Positions 8,205 through 17,500 of a stretch of 64,000 bases of DNA are shown in pieces (within the stretch, counting starts at the first letter, position 1; the number at the start of each line of letters is the position of its first letter). The position numbers and the translations under genes are program-made. Source of the stretch: Mesorhizobium sp. Its GTDB lineage: Bacteria > Pseudomonadota > Alphaproteobacteria > Rhizobiales > Rhizobiaceae. Location of the stretch: assembly GCA_027492275.1 (NCBI GenBank), contig JAPUFC010000021.1, positions 44,288-108,287 on the forward strand, written 5' to 3'. Below the pieces are notes generated by a model. It did no database searches. It was not told the origin of the DNA and saw only the letters and a list, made by a program, of their open reading frames with translations.

Positions 8205-8762
8205 TCAGCGGACGAATTCGTCGATGCGGCGGATGGTGACGCGGCGGTTGCGCCACTCCTCGCGCTGCGTGTCGACCAGCAGGAAATCCTCGCCGTAGCC
8301 GACGGTCTCCAGCATCCGCGGCGAAACGCCGAACTCGTTGACGAGCACGCGTTTCAGCGAGGCGGCGCGACGTTCCGAAAGCATCTGGTTGGCCTCGCGC
8401 GTGCCGACCGCGTCGGTGTGGCCCTCGATCAGGAAGCGCGCGCCCCGTCGCCGGCGCGAGAGCTGGTCGAACGCATTGGCGATCTCGCGAACCTTGCGGA
8501 ATTCCGATCGCGGGATTTCCGCCGAGGCGAACTCGAAGTTGATGGCCTGGATGTCGATCGACGGGGCCGAGCGGCGCAGATCGGGGCGACGGCGGAATTC
8601 CTGGATGGTGACGCGATCCTCCGGACGCACGCGGCGCCGGGGCGCGGCATCGAGCTGGCGCATGATCTGTCCGGAGGACGGACCGGAGCGGTCTTGAGCA
8701 AAGGTGACCGCGGGCGTTGCCACGACGGCGGCCAGTGCTGTCAAAAATACGCGACGATCCAT
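8205..8762 (-). CDS. OmpA-family peptidoglycan-associated protein
   Basis: A 185-residue exported protein: signal peptide at residues 1-22 with an RR pair (MDRRVFLTALAAVVATPAVTFA), an unstructured basic linker, then an OmpA-like C-terminal domain at about residues 75-180 with the diagnostic EGHTDAVGTREANQMLSERRA motif and a following NRRVTIRR. These domains hold diaminopimelate in peptidoglycan through the conserved Asp and Arg. No beta-barrel or lipobox is present, so it is probably a soluble periplasmic wall-binding protein. The ATG at 8762 is chosen because it begins the signal peptide. Confidence 0.88.
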   Translation of the reverse strand: MDRRVFLTALAAVVATPAVTFAQDRSGPSSGQIMRQLDAAPRRRVRPEDRVTIQEFRRRPDLRRSAPSIDIQAINFEFASAEIPRSEFRKVREIANAFDQLSRRRRGARFLIEGHTDAVGTREANQMLSERRAASLKRVLVNEFGVSPRMLETVGYGEDFLLVDTQREEWRNRRVTIRRIDEFVR

Positions 8763-8871
8763 TTCGGGTCTCCATGGCTGCTTTCGATGAGAGAGCCATA
8801 GAAGCCCGATCATGAATGTGCCGTGAATGACCGGGGTCGCCGGGGGCGAACGAAAGCGGGGGCTCTCCGTC

Positions 8872-10092
8872 CTACAGCCCGGCGGCCTTGGTGAGGTTGA
8901 CCCGGAAGCGGTCGCGGCGGCGCTGGTACTTTCGCGTCATCTCGGCGGAGGCATGGCCGAGCTGCTTCTGGACGTAGCGCTCGTCGACCTCCGCCGAGGA
9001 GGCGAGGCCCGCGCGCAGGGAATGGCCGGCAAAAAGCTTTGCCCGGTCGCGCTCGCCGAGATCGCCGCGCACGCCGGCGGCCATGGCGGCGCGCTTGACG
9101 AGGCGGGCGACCTCCTGGTCGTTGAGGCGATCGCCGCCGACCGTCTTGCCCTGGCCCTTGACGCGGCGGAACAGGGGGCCGTGCGCGATGCGGGCGAATT
9201 TCAGCCAGGTTTCGAGCGCCACGACGGGACAGGTGGCGTCGGAGGAGCCGCGGCCGATCTCGACCTCGCGCCAGCCGGTCTTGCCGCGCAGCGTCACCAG
9301 CATGCCCTTGTCGAGGATCTCGATCCAGCCGCGGCCGTCCTCGGTGTGGTCGCGGCCGACGTCGAGGCCGACGATCTCGGACCGGCGCAGGCCGCCGGCG
9401 AAGCCGAGCAGCAGCATGGCGCGGTCGCGCAGGCCGCGCAGGCTACCGCGGTCGAGCGTTTCCAGCATGGCGATCAGGTCCTCGGGCAGGATCGCCTCCT
9501 TCTGCCGCGGCGGCGCGGCGTGCCGGTTGCGGATGCCGGCCATGACGGTGGCGATGTGGCGGTCCCGGCGGTCGAGGGTAAGGCCGCGCTGCGCATAGTT
9601 CCACGACAGCGACGACAGACGCCGCTCGATGGTCGACACGGAGTTCGGCTTCCGGTCGCCGCCGACCGTGCCGGACGCGCAGGCGGTGATGTAGAGGCCG
9701 ATGGTCTGCGGCGCGGGCGGCATGGCCGACAGGCCCTGGCGGCGGCACCAGCCGGCGAAATGCTTCCAGTCGGACGCATAGGCGCGCCGCGTGTTGGCCG
9801 AGCTCGCCGCCTCGACATAGCCGCGCGCGCGGTCGGCGAGCGTTTCGAGATGGCCGGGAAGGCGGGCTTCGCCGCCGGTGGCCGGCGGCGCGGCGTGGCG
9901 GGCCTCGCCGGAGGCGTCGTCGTCGACCGGGACGTCCCCCATCGCCATGACGACGTCGACGATGTCGGGCAGGTCGTCCGGCGCGCCCTTGGGGGAACGG
10001 CCCGCGGGCTCTCGCCCGACGATGCCGGTTGCCGGCTCCGCATCGCCGCCGGGCGATGCGTCGGGCTGGAGCGAATCATGTTTGGCGTTCAT
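8872..10092 (-). CDS. tyrosine recombinase / phage-type integrase
   Basis: A 406-residue tyrosine recombinase. It has an N-terminal SAM-like core-binding domain (about residues 85-180) and a catalytic domain with all active-site residues: Arg in GGLRRSE, Lys in LRGKTG, HxxR in GHSLRAG, His in LGHAS and the Tyr nucleophile in TRKYQRR. The first 80 residues are low-complexity and rich in Pro, Gly and Asp. No excisionase, relaxase, transposon or tRNA target is visible nearby, and flanking genes look chromosomal. It may be a resident XerC/D-like recombinase or the remnant of a lost element. Confidence 0.9.
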   Translation of the reverse strand: MNAKHDSLQPDASPGGDAEPATGIVGREPAGRSPKGAPDDLPDIVDVVMAMGDVPVDDDASGEARHAAPPATGGEARLPGHLETLADRARGYVEAASSANTRRAYASDWKHFAGWCRRQGLSAMPPAPQTIGLYITACASGTVGGDRKPNSVSTIERRLSSLSWNYAQRGLTLDRRDRHIATVMAGIRNRHAAPPRQKEAILPEDLIAMLETLDRGSLRGLRDRAMLLLGFAGGLRRSEIVGLDVGRDHTEDGRGWIEILDKGMLVTLRGKTGWREVEIGRGSSDATCPVVALETWLKFARIAHGPLFRRVKGQGKTVGGDRLNDQEVARLVKRAAMAAGVRGDLGERDRAKLFAGHSLRAGLASSAEVDERYVQKQLGHASAEMTRKYQRRRDRFRVNLTKAAGL

Positions 10093-10195
10093 TGCCGGAT
10101 TCTAGCCGATTTCCCGCGTGGCGAAGTCGGCGAGTTCGCACGCCTCGGCATCCAAGGTGTCCCGGCTGGCGGCCGGATTCGGGCGGGCCGCGCCT

Positions 10196-10648
10196 TCAGG
10201 CCTGGCTGACCGTGTCGCCGAAGGTGGAAAAGAAATCACCCGCGAGCTTCTTGGAGGTCGAGGTGATGAGCCGGCTGCCGAGCTGGGCGATCTTGCCGCC
10301 GACATCGGCCTTGGCGGCATATTTCAGGATTGTCGCGTCCGGCCCGTCCTCGACGAGCGTGACGTCGGCGCCGCCCTTGGCGAAGCCGGCGATGCCGCCC
10401 TTGCCCTCGCCTTCGATCGTGTAGGAGTGCGGCGGGTTCAGGTTCTTCAGCGTGACGGCGCCGTTGAACGTCGCCTTGATCGGCCCGATCTTCAGAACCA
10501 CGGTCGCGGCCATCTGGTCGTCGGCGGTTTTCTCGAGGCTCTGGCAGCCCGGGATGCAGGCCTTCAGGACGTCCGGGTCATTGAGCCCGGCCCAGACCTT
10601 GTCCAGCGGCGCCGCGATCCGCTCCTCGCCCTCGATGACCAGTGCCAT
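10196..10648 (-). CDS. CoxG-like SRPBCC protein (carbon monoxide dehydrogenase subunit G family)
   Basis: This 150-residue START/SRPBCC-fold protein begins with the family pattern (GEERIAAPLDKVWAGLNDPDVLKACIPGC) and ends with STSKKLAGDFFSTF. In CO-oxidising bacteria CoxG is linked to membrane recruitment of the molybdenum enzyme; most homologues are solitary and of unknown role. No coxMSL genes are present here, so a CO dehydrogenase function is not supported. The ATG at 10648 has GGGAGG at suitable distance; the open frame extends further upstream but without a start signal. The 238 bases upstream show no other feature. Confidence 0.88.
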   Translation of the reverse strand: MALVIEGEERIAAPLDKVWAGLNDPDVLKACIPGCQSLEKTADDQMAATVVLKIGPIKATFNGAVTLKNLNPPHSYTIEGEGKGGIAGFAKGGADVTLVEDGPDATILKYAAKADVGGKIAQLGSRLITSTSKKLAGDFFSTFGDTVSQA

Positions 10649-10886
10649 GCCATGCCTCCCGACGTGTCTCGGCCGTTCGTGCCGGCCGCAGGCGGCGGCC
10701 CGATCCGCCACGGAATCGATAAAGGAAATGTCGGGCCGCCGGAAGGGGCTTTGGCGCTCGGGGCCGGACGAGCGGGCGGCGCGGCGATACGGAGGAAGGA
10801 GCCTGGCCGGCAGACGGGACTTTGTCGCAGGCGGGCTCTGTTTGCGCCGCCGCGGCGCGGTGCTAAAAGCGCGGCAGGAGTGAGGG

Positions 10887-11270
10887 ATGAACCGACGCGC
10901 AACGCAAGGGAGCACGATCGTCGCGCTTGTCGCGGCGGTGCTGCTCGTCGCGCAAGCCTTCCTCACCGCCTGGGCCGCCGGGGCGATGCCGCTCGGGCCG
11001 CAGCTCGACGTCTTCGGCAATCCGCTGTGCATCAACGGCGCGCATCAGGACGGCGGCGGCCCCGCAACGGATCATCCCGGCCTGCCTGATTGCTGCGCCT
11101 TCGGCTGCGGCATGGTTTCGCCGCTGCTGCCGGTGCCGGCCGGCGAAAGCGCAGGCGTGGTTCATTCGCCGGCGTCCTCCGGCGTCCATTTCCCATGGGC
11201 AACCGGCTTTCCTCCATCGCCCCCGGCGCATGATCCGGGCAGTCCCCGCGCTCCACCCGTGACGGCGTGA
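10887..11270 (+). CDS. DUF2946-like small exported protein, probably copper-linked
   Basis: A 127-residue protein with a single N-terminal hydrophobic segment (about residues 11-31, signal or anchor) and a Cys-rich centre (NPLCINGA, then CCAFGCGM), followed by a Pro-rich tail. This arrangement resembles DUF2946-type proteins, which usually sit beside copper chaperones and TonB receptors. GGAGTGAGGG precedes the ATG. The PCu(A)C-type chaperone gene follows 83 bases downstream on the same strand, supporting a role in copper handling. The family call is by pattern and context, not by a full-length match. Confidence 0.6.
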   Translation: MNRRATQGSTIVALVAAVLLVAQAFLTAWAAGAMPLGPQLDVFGNPLCINGAHQDGGGPATDHPGLPDCCAFGCGMVSPLLPVPAGESAGVVHSPASSGVHFPWATGFPPSPPAHDPGSPRAPPVTA

Positions 11271-11353
11271 TCCGGCCGGCATCCGCTGCCGGTTTCCCGT
11301 CCGTCACGATTCACGCCGCCGAAAACGCGCGGCATTTCCTGGAGCGATCAATC

Positions 11354-11920
11354 ATGTCCATTTCCATTCGGTGCGCCGCATCCGGCGCCTGTTCCGTGTC
11401 CCGTTTCCATCCGTCAGCCAGGCGTCTCGGCATCGCCGGCGTCACGCTGATGCTGCTCTTCGCGATCTGCCAGCCTTTGTTCGCCCACGGCTTCAAGCTG
11501 GGCGACCTCGAGATCGGCCATCCCTGGTCGCGGGCCACGCCGCAGGGGGCCAAGGTCGCGGCCGGCTATCTCACGATCCGCAACGGCGGCGCGGCTGCCG
11601 ACCGGCTCGTCGCGGCGAGCGGCGAGATCGCCGGCAAGACCGAGATCCACGAGATGTCCGTTGACGACAAGGGCGTCATGACCATGCGCCCGGTCACGGG
11701 CGGGGTCGAGATTCCGGCCGGCGGCGAGGCCGCGCTCAAGCCCGGCTCCTTCCACATCATGTTCATGGACCTGAAGCGCGGCGTGAAGGAAGGCGAGCGG
11801 TTCAAGGGCACGCTGACCTTCGAGAAGGCGGGCACGGTCGATGTCGAGTTCGCGGTCGAGGCGATGGGCGGCGGCTCGGGCGGACAGGAGGCCGGCGGAC
11901 ACGGCGGCCATGGCGGCTGA
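11354..11920 (+). CDS. copper chaperone PCu(A)C
   Basis: A 188-residue exported protein of the PCu(A)C family, which binds Cu(I) in the periplasm and delivers it to the CuA site of cytochrome oxidase. The metal-binding pattern is visible: His and Met in EIHEM, Met in GVMTMRP, and His-x-Met in FHIMFMD. The N-terminal hydrophobic segment ([17 protein letters not shown]) is the export signal. The C-terminus carries a Gly/His tail (GGHGGHGG) that may be an extra copper site. The ATG at 11354 has GGAG nine bases upstream. The CuA oxidase at 22.9-26.4 kb is a plausible client. Confidence 0.92.
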   Translation: MSISIRCAASGACSVSRFHPSARRLGIAGVTLMLLFAICQPLFAHGFKLGDLEIGHPWSRATPQGAKVAAGYLTIRNGGAAADRLVAASGEIAGKTEIHEMSVDDKGVMTMRPVTGGVEIPAGGEAALKPGSFHIMFMDLKRGVKEGERFKGTLTFEKAGTVDVEFAVEAMGGGSGGQEAGGHGGHGG

Positions 11921-11932
11921 ACGCAGCCCCCG

Positions 11933-11965
11933 GGCGGATGCCTCGCGCCATGCGGGGCATCCGCC
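11933..11965 (+). terminator. stem-loop after the copper chaperone gene
   Basis: GGCGGATGCC and GGCATCCGCC form a perfect ten-base-pair stem around a 13-base loop, 12 bases after the chaperone stop. No T-tract follows, so it may be a rho-independent terminator of weak type or an mRNA 3' stabiliser. Confidence 0.45.
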
Positions 11966-12046
11966 ATCCCGCTGACGGCGGTCGGAATGATGCGCCCGTT
12001 CAGTCGGCCCGGATCGTCCGCTTCGGCGGGCGTGGGGCCGCCGGCC

Positions 12047-13162
12047 TCAATCGGTCGGCTTGGGCAGCGGCATCACCAGCGACAGGGACAGTCCATCGCT
12101 CCGCCAGTTGCGGGAAATCTCGCCGTCCAGTCCCCGCAGGACGGCCCGCTCCAGCGCCGTCCCGAAGCCCTGACGCTGCGCCGGCTCGTCCGAGATGCGG
12201 ACGCCGTGCTCGTCCCAGTTGACCTTGAGGAGGTCGCCCTCGGCCGAGATCTCGATGTCCAGCCGGCCGTCGGGCTTCGACAGGGCGCCGTATTTCGCCG
12301 CGTTCGTCGTCAGCTCATGCAGCAGCAGGGCCAGCGACGTCAGGGTCTTTCCCGACAGCGGGACGTCGCCGCCGTCGATCGAGATGTGGGGGGACTGTTG
12401 CTGCTCGTGCGGCGCCACGATGGCTTTCATCAGGGCTTTCACGGTCGTCGAGGTCATCCCGGCGGCGCTGCCGACATCCGGCAGGGTCAGGTCGTGCGCG
12501 TTGGCCAGCGTCTGAAGACGCGCTTTCAGGTCGGCCGACAATTCCTCGACGGTCCTGGCGTTCCTGGCGCTCAGCGAGATGAGACCGGCGGTCACGGCGA
12601 ACAGATTCTTGATGCGGTGGTTGATCTCGCGCAGCAGCACGTCCTGCTGGGCGCGCGCATCCTTGTGCAGCGTCAGATCGTGGGTGAGCGTCAGCAGGAA
12701 CTCGTCCTTGCGGCGTCCGGCTTCCTTCAGCGCCTCGGCCTGCGCCTCCAGCTCGTCACGCTGCGCGGCGATCTGCTGCCGCTGGCGGTACAGCTCGAAG
12801 AAGACCCCGGCCTTGCTGCGCAGGATGTCCGGCTCGATGGGCTTGTGCATGAAATCCACCGCGCCGCTTTCGTAGCCGCGAAAACGGCGCTGGCTGTCGG
12901 CGCTGCCGGCAGTGACGAAAATGATCGGCACGCGCCGTGTGCGCTCGTTGCCGCGCATCAGCTCGGCCAGTTCGAAGCCGTTGAGGCCGGGCATCTGGAC
13001 GTCGACCAGGGCCAGCGCGACATCGTGGCTGAGGAGCAGTTCAAGCGCCTCGTCGCCCGACCGCGCCTTCAGGAGGACGAGATCGTCGCGGCGCAGCAGG
13101 GCCTCCAGCGAAAGCAGGTTCTCCTCCAGATCGTCGACCAGGAGAAAGTGGACAGGGCTCAT
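12047..13162 (-). CDS. receiver domain - HWE-family histidine kinase
   Basis: A 371-residue protein with an N-terminal receiver (LLVDDLEENL, phospho-acceptor Asp in LVDVQMPG, Lys in FMHKPIEP; residues 5-120), a short coiled coil (about 125-165) and a kinase domain. The kinase has the H box EINHRIKNLFAV and the WDE tripeptide in VNWDEHG, which place it in the HWE/HisKA_2 group. The D/G boxes are compact. In alphaproteobacteria such kinases often feed light, stress or general stress response pathways. The ATG at 13162 overlaps the CheB stop. It is the last gene of the signalling operon and could pass phosphate out to a separate regulator, since no output gene follows. Confidence 0.88.
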   Translation of the reverse strand: MSPVHFLLVDDLEENLLSLEALLRRDDLVLLKARSGDEALELLLSHDVALALVDVQMPGLNGFELAELMRGNERTRRVPIIFVTAGSADSQRRFRGYESGAVDFMHKPIEPDILRSKAGVFFELYRQRQQIAAQRDELEAQAEALKEAGRRKDEFLLTLTHDLTLHKDARAQQDVLLREINHRIKNLFAVTAGLISLSARNARTVEELSADLKARLQTLANAHDLTLPDVGSAAGMTSTTVKALMKAIVAPHEQQQSPHISIDGGDVPLSGKTLTSLALLLHELTTNAAKYGALSKPDGRLDIEISAEGDLLKVNWDEHGVRISDEPAQRQGFGTALERAVLRGLDGEISRNWRSDGLSLSLVMPLPKPTD

Positions 13163-13734
13163 GGTCGCACTCGGAGTGTCTTGAGGTGGGCGGCGATCTG
13201 ATCGAGCGACAGGATTCCAGCGCCGGGCACCGAGGCGATCGCCGCCTCCGGCATGGCCGGCGCGAACGCGCCCCGCGGCTCCTGCACCAGCGCGGCGCCG
13301 CCGGCCGCGACGATGGCCTGCAGGCCTTTCGCGCCGTCCTGGTTGGCGCCGGTCAGGACGACGCCGATCAGGGCAGGGCCATACGCATCGGCGGCGCTCT
13401 CGAACAGGACGTCGATCGAGGGCCGGGAGAACAGGACCGGTTCGTCGCTCGACAGCGCCAGGCATCTGTCCGTCTCGACCAGCAGATGGTAGTCGGGCGG
13501 CGCGAAATAGACCGTGCCGCCGACGATCGGCTCCTTGTCCTCGGCTTCCTTCACCGGGACGCGGCATTTCGCCTCGAACAGCTCCGACAACACGCTGCGC
13601 CGGTCGGGCGGCACATGCACGACGATCAGCACGGGCAGCTCGAAGCCTCGCGGCAGGGCGGGCAGGATGGCGGACAGCGCCTCCAGCGCCCCGGCGGACG
13701 CACCGATCACGATCGCTTCGGCGGTGACGGGCAT
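13159..13734 (-). CDS. CheB-type protein-glutamate methylesterase domain, stand-alone
   Basis: A 191-residue protein consisting only of the CheB catalytic domain. The Ser-His-Asp triad is visible: Ser in VIGASAGA, His in VVHVPPDR and Asp in LTGANQDGA. The receiver domain of chemotactic CheB is missing; instead, receiver domains are supplied by neighbours. It sits between CheR and the receiver-HWE kinase with overlapping starts and stops. With no chemoreceptor in the window, it probably modifies the hybrid kinase or another sensor rather than a flagellar chemotaxis array (inference). Confidence 0.88.
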   Translation of the reverse strand: MPVTAEAIVIGASAGALEALSAILPALPRGFELPVLIVVHVPPDRRSVLSELFEAKCRVPVKEAEDKEPIVGGTVYFAPPDYHLLVETDRCLALSSDEPVLFSRPSIDVLFESAADAYGPALIGVVLTGANQDGAKGLQAIVAAGGAALVQEPRGAFAPAMPEAAIASVPGAGILSLDQIAAHLKTLRVRP

Positions 13735-14573
13735 CAGTCGGCGCGCCTCTGATAGATCTTCTCCTCGCGCACGAAATCGTCGAACGCGCCGGCATGGCGC
13801 GAGAAGCGCAGGCTCTCCTTCGCGCCGAGGCCGAGAAATCCCTTGCGGGGCAACGAGTCCTTGAACAGGCCGATGGCGCGGTCCTGAAGCGTGCGATCGA
13901 AATAGATCATGACGTTGCGGCAGGAGATCAGGTTCATCTCACCGAACACCGCGTCGGTGACGAGACTGTGGTCGGAGAAGACGACGTTGCGCCGCAGGGT
14001 GCGATCGAACGACGCGCGCCCGTAGGCGGCCTGGTAGTAGTCGGACAGCGACGACCGGCCGCCCGACCTGCGGTGGTTCTCGGTGAAGAGCTGCATGCGA
14101 TCCAGCGCATAGACGCCGGTTTCGGCGGCATGGAGCGCGTCTTGGTTGATGTCCGTGGCATAGAAGATCGTGCGATCCTCCAGCCCTTCCTCGCGGAACA
14201 GGATGACGAAGGAATAGAGTTCCTCGCCCTCGCTGCAGCCGGCGATCCAGACCTTGAGCGAGGGGTAGGTCCGCAGATGCGGCACCACCTTCTCGCGGAT
14301 GGCGCGGAAATAGTCCGGGTCGCGGAACATCTCGCTGACCTGCACGGTCAGGTAGCGCAGGAGCCGCGGCAGCATGTCCGGCTCGTGCAGGAGACGCTCC
14401 TGCACGGCGGAGAAGGTGGCGAAGCCGAGCTGCTGGCGCGCCTGCCGGAGGCGGCGCTTGATCGACGCCATGGAATAGTTGCGGAAATCGTAGTGATAGC
14501 GCACGAACAGCGCCTCCAGCAGCAGCCGGATCTCGATGTCCTCCACCTTCTCTTCCGCTGCGATCTCGCTCAC
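13734..14573 (-). CDS. CheR-family protein-glutamate O-methyltransferase
   Basis: A 279-residue methyltransferase with the CheR N-terminal helical domain (YHYDFRNYSMASIKRRLRQ) and the SAM-binding fold (KVWIAGCSEGEELYSFVILF, then FYATDINQDAL and LISCRNVMIYF). I choose the GTG at 14573, which overlaps the kinase TGA by four bases; upstream codons overlap the kinase gene and look non-native. No C-terminal receptor-binding tail or TPR is present. CheR and CheB together imply reversible glutamate methylation of a sensor in this operon. Confidence 0.9.
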   Translation of the reverse strand: MSEIAAEEKVEDIEIRLLLEALFVRYHYDFRNYSMASIKRRLRQARQQLGFATFSAVQERLLHEPDMLPRLLRYLTVQVSEMFRDPDYFRAIREKVVPHLRTYPSLKVWIAGCSEGEELYSFVILFREEGLEDRTIFYATDINQDALHAAETGVYALDRMQLFTENHRRSGGRSSLSDYYQAAYGRASFDRTLRRNVVFSDHSLVTDAVFGEMNLISCRNVMIYFDRTLQDRAIGLFKDSLPRKGFLGLGAKESLRFSRHAGAFDDFVREEKIYQRRAD

Positions 14574-17500
14574 TTCGGCATCCACACGCGCACGAGGGAC
14601 AGGAGCTTCTCGACATCGAGCGGCTTGGCCATGTAGTCGTTGGCGCCGGCGTCGATGCAGCGCTGCTGGTCGTCCGGCATCGCCTTCGCCGTCAGCGCGA
14701 TGATCGGCAGCTTCGTCCATTCCCTGTTCCTGCGGATCTCGCGCGTGGCCGTCAACCCGTCCATGACCGGCATCATGATGTCCATCAGCACCAGATCGAT
14801 CCTGTGCCCGGGATCACCGGCCGAGCGCGCGAGCGCGTCGAGCGCCTCCTTGCCGTTGCGGGCGATCTCGACGGACGCGCCGCGCGGCTCTAGGATGTTG
14901 GTCAGCGCGTAGACGTTGCGCACGTCGTCCTCGACCACCAGGATGCGCCTGCCCTCCAGCAGCGCGTCCCTGTTGCGCGCCTTGCGGATCATCTTCTGCT
15001 GCTCGGCGGGCAGTTCGGAAATCACCTGATGCAGGAACAGGCTCACCTCGTCCAGAAGGCGTTCGGGTGACTTCGCGCCCTTGATGATGATCGACTTCGA
15101 ATAGCGCCGCAGCCGCTGCTCGTCGTCGGCGGACAACTCGCGCCCGGTGTAGACGATCACCGGCGGAAAGGCATAGGCGCTTTCCCGGCTCAACGTCTCG
15201 AGCAGCGAATAGCCGGAGGCGTCGGGCAAAGTGAGATCCAGCACCATGCAGTCGAAGGTCTGCTCGCCGAGCAGCCGGATGCAGTCCGCCGCGGTTCCGG
15301 CCGTCACCGTCTCGACGTCGCTGGAGGACAGCAGCCTGGCCACCGCGTCGCGCTGCACCGGGTCGTCCTCCACGATCAGGATGCGGTGCACGCGCCGGGT
15401 CAGCCTGCTTTCGAATTTTTGAAGCACCTCGACCAGTTGCTCGCGCTGGACCGGTTTGATCTCGTAGCCGACGGCGCCGAGCGAGAAGGCGGTCTCCGCA
15501 TGATCGCCGCCCGACACGACGTGGATCGGGATGTGCCTGGTCTGCGTGTCGCGCTTCAGGCGGTCGAGGACCGACAGCCCCGATTGATCGGGAAGGCCGA
15601 CGTCCAGGATGATGGCGCTCGGCATGAACTCCCTGGCGAGGTTCAGGGCCTCGTCGGCGGTGCCCGCCACCAGGGTCCGGAAGCCCATCTCGCGCGACAG
15701 GTCGCGCAGGATGGCGGCGAAGTTGTCGTCGTCCTCGACGACGAGAAGGACGCGCCGGGCGCCTTCCAGGGCGTTGCGGTCGTCCTCCAGCCGGCGGCCG
15801 ACCGGGGGCGAAACCGGACGCGGCTCCTCCGTGGCGGGCAGCGCCGTGGCGGCCGCCGCCGCCCCCGCTTCGCGCGGCGCGACCTTGGCCGGATCGTAGG
15901 CGGCCGGGATGGTGACCGTGAACGTGCTTCCCTTGCCTTCCGCGCTCTTGAGGTCGAAGGCGCCGCCGAGCAGCCGGACGAGCTCGCGCGAGATCGACAG
16001 GCCGAGGCCGGTGCCGCCATATTTGCGGCTGATCGTGCCGTCCGCCTGATGGAATGCCTCGAAGACGCGCTGCTGCTGCTCGGCGCTGATGCCGATCCCG
16101 GTGTCGGAGACGGCGAAGGCGACCCTGCCCCCGGCTGCCCCGGCGATCGCCAGCCTGACCTGCCCGGCCTCGGTGAACTTGCAGGCGTTGGACAGGAGGT
16201 TCTTGAGCACCTGTTCGAGCCGCTGCGGGTCGGTCTCGATCTCGGCCGGACAGTCGGGGGCGATGTCGATGGCGAAATCGAGCTTCCGTTCCGCCGCCAC
16301 CGGCTGGAAGAGCTGGCGCAGATTGCCGGCCAGCCGCTCGACCACGACCGGTTCCGGCCTGATCTCGACATGGCCGGCCTCGATCTTCGACAGGTCGAGG
16401 ATGTCGTTGATCAGGTTGAGAAGGTCGTTGCCGGACGACTGGATGGTCTTGGCATATTTGACCTGCTCCTCGGTCAGGTTGTCGTGCGGATTGTCGGCGA
16501 GCAGCTTCGCCAGGATCAGCGAGGAATTGAGCGGGGTCCGCAGCTCGTGCGACATGTTGGCCAGGAAGTCGGACTTGTAGCGGCTGGCCTGTTCCAGCTC
16601 GCGCGCCTTGAGCTCCACCGACGCGTTGGTGCGCTCAAGGTCGTCGCGCTGCCTTTCGAGCTGCTGCGCCTGCTCCTCGAGCTGGGAATTGGTCTGTTCG
16701 AGCTCCACCTGCTGCTGCTCCAGCCGGGCCTGGGATTCTTTGAGCGCCCGGCCCTGTTCCTCCAGCTCCTCGTTGGAAACCCGCAACTCCTCGCTCTGGG
16801 TCTGCAACTCCTCGGACTGCCGCTGCGTCTCCTCCAGGAGGTTCTGCAAGTCTTCGCGGTAGGCGGCCGAGCGCACCCCCGCCGCGATCGCCGCCGAGGC
16901 TTCCTGGAGAAGCGCGAGGACGCGCTCGTCGGCCGCCCGCAGGAATCCGAGCTCGAGGACCGCGTTGACGGCGCCGTCGACGCTTGCCGGCATGATGACG
17001 AGGTGGCGGGGCTTGTCGCTTCCCAGCGCGGAGCCGAAGGCGAGATATCCGTCCGGCACGGCGTCGACGATCATCGGACGGTCCTCGGCCGCCGCCTGGC
17101 CGAGCAGACCTTCCCGCGATCGGACCTGCGCGGGAATGCTGGCGTCGTCCGGCACGCCATAGGTCGAGGCCCGCCGGTAGACGCCGCCCTTTCCGGCGAA
17201 CAGCGCCCCGGCGACGGCGCCGGTGTAGCGCGCCAGATATTCCAGCACGCTGTTGCCGAGCTGCTCGACGGCCTGGTCGCCCATCATCGCCGAGGCCAGC
17301 CCGACCTGGCCGAGCTGGAGCCATTCCTCGCGGCGGCGGGCCAGCGTCGCGCGGCGCACGAGCAGCGCGATGGCAAGCGTCAGGAGCAGGCCGAGCGCGC
17401 CCGACAGCAGGCTGCTGGCAAGCGCCGTCGCCTGCGCGCTGTCCATCTGCTCCAGGCGTTCGATCCGGGTGCGCGTCTCTTCCTCGGCCATGGCCGAGAG

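Noticed and set aside
10196..10648. Part of a carbon monoxide dehydrogenase cluster
   Set aside because: Only the CoxG-like protein is present; no molybdopterin, FAD or iron-sulfur subunit gene is near.
8872..12046. Integrative element carrying the copper genes
   Set aside because: A recombinase alone is not enough; no direct-repeat ends, tRNA, or change in composition marks a boundary.
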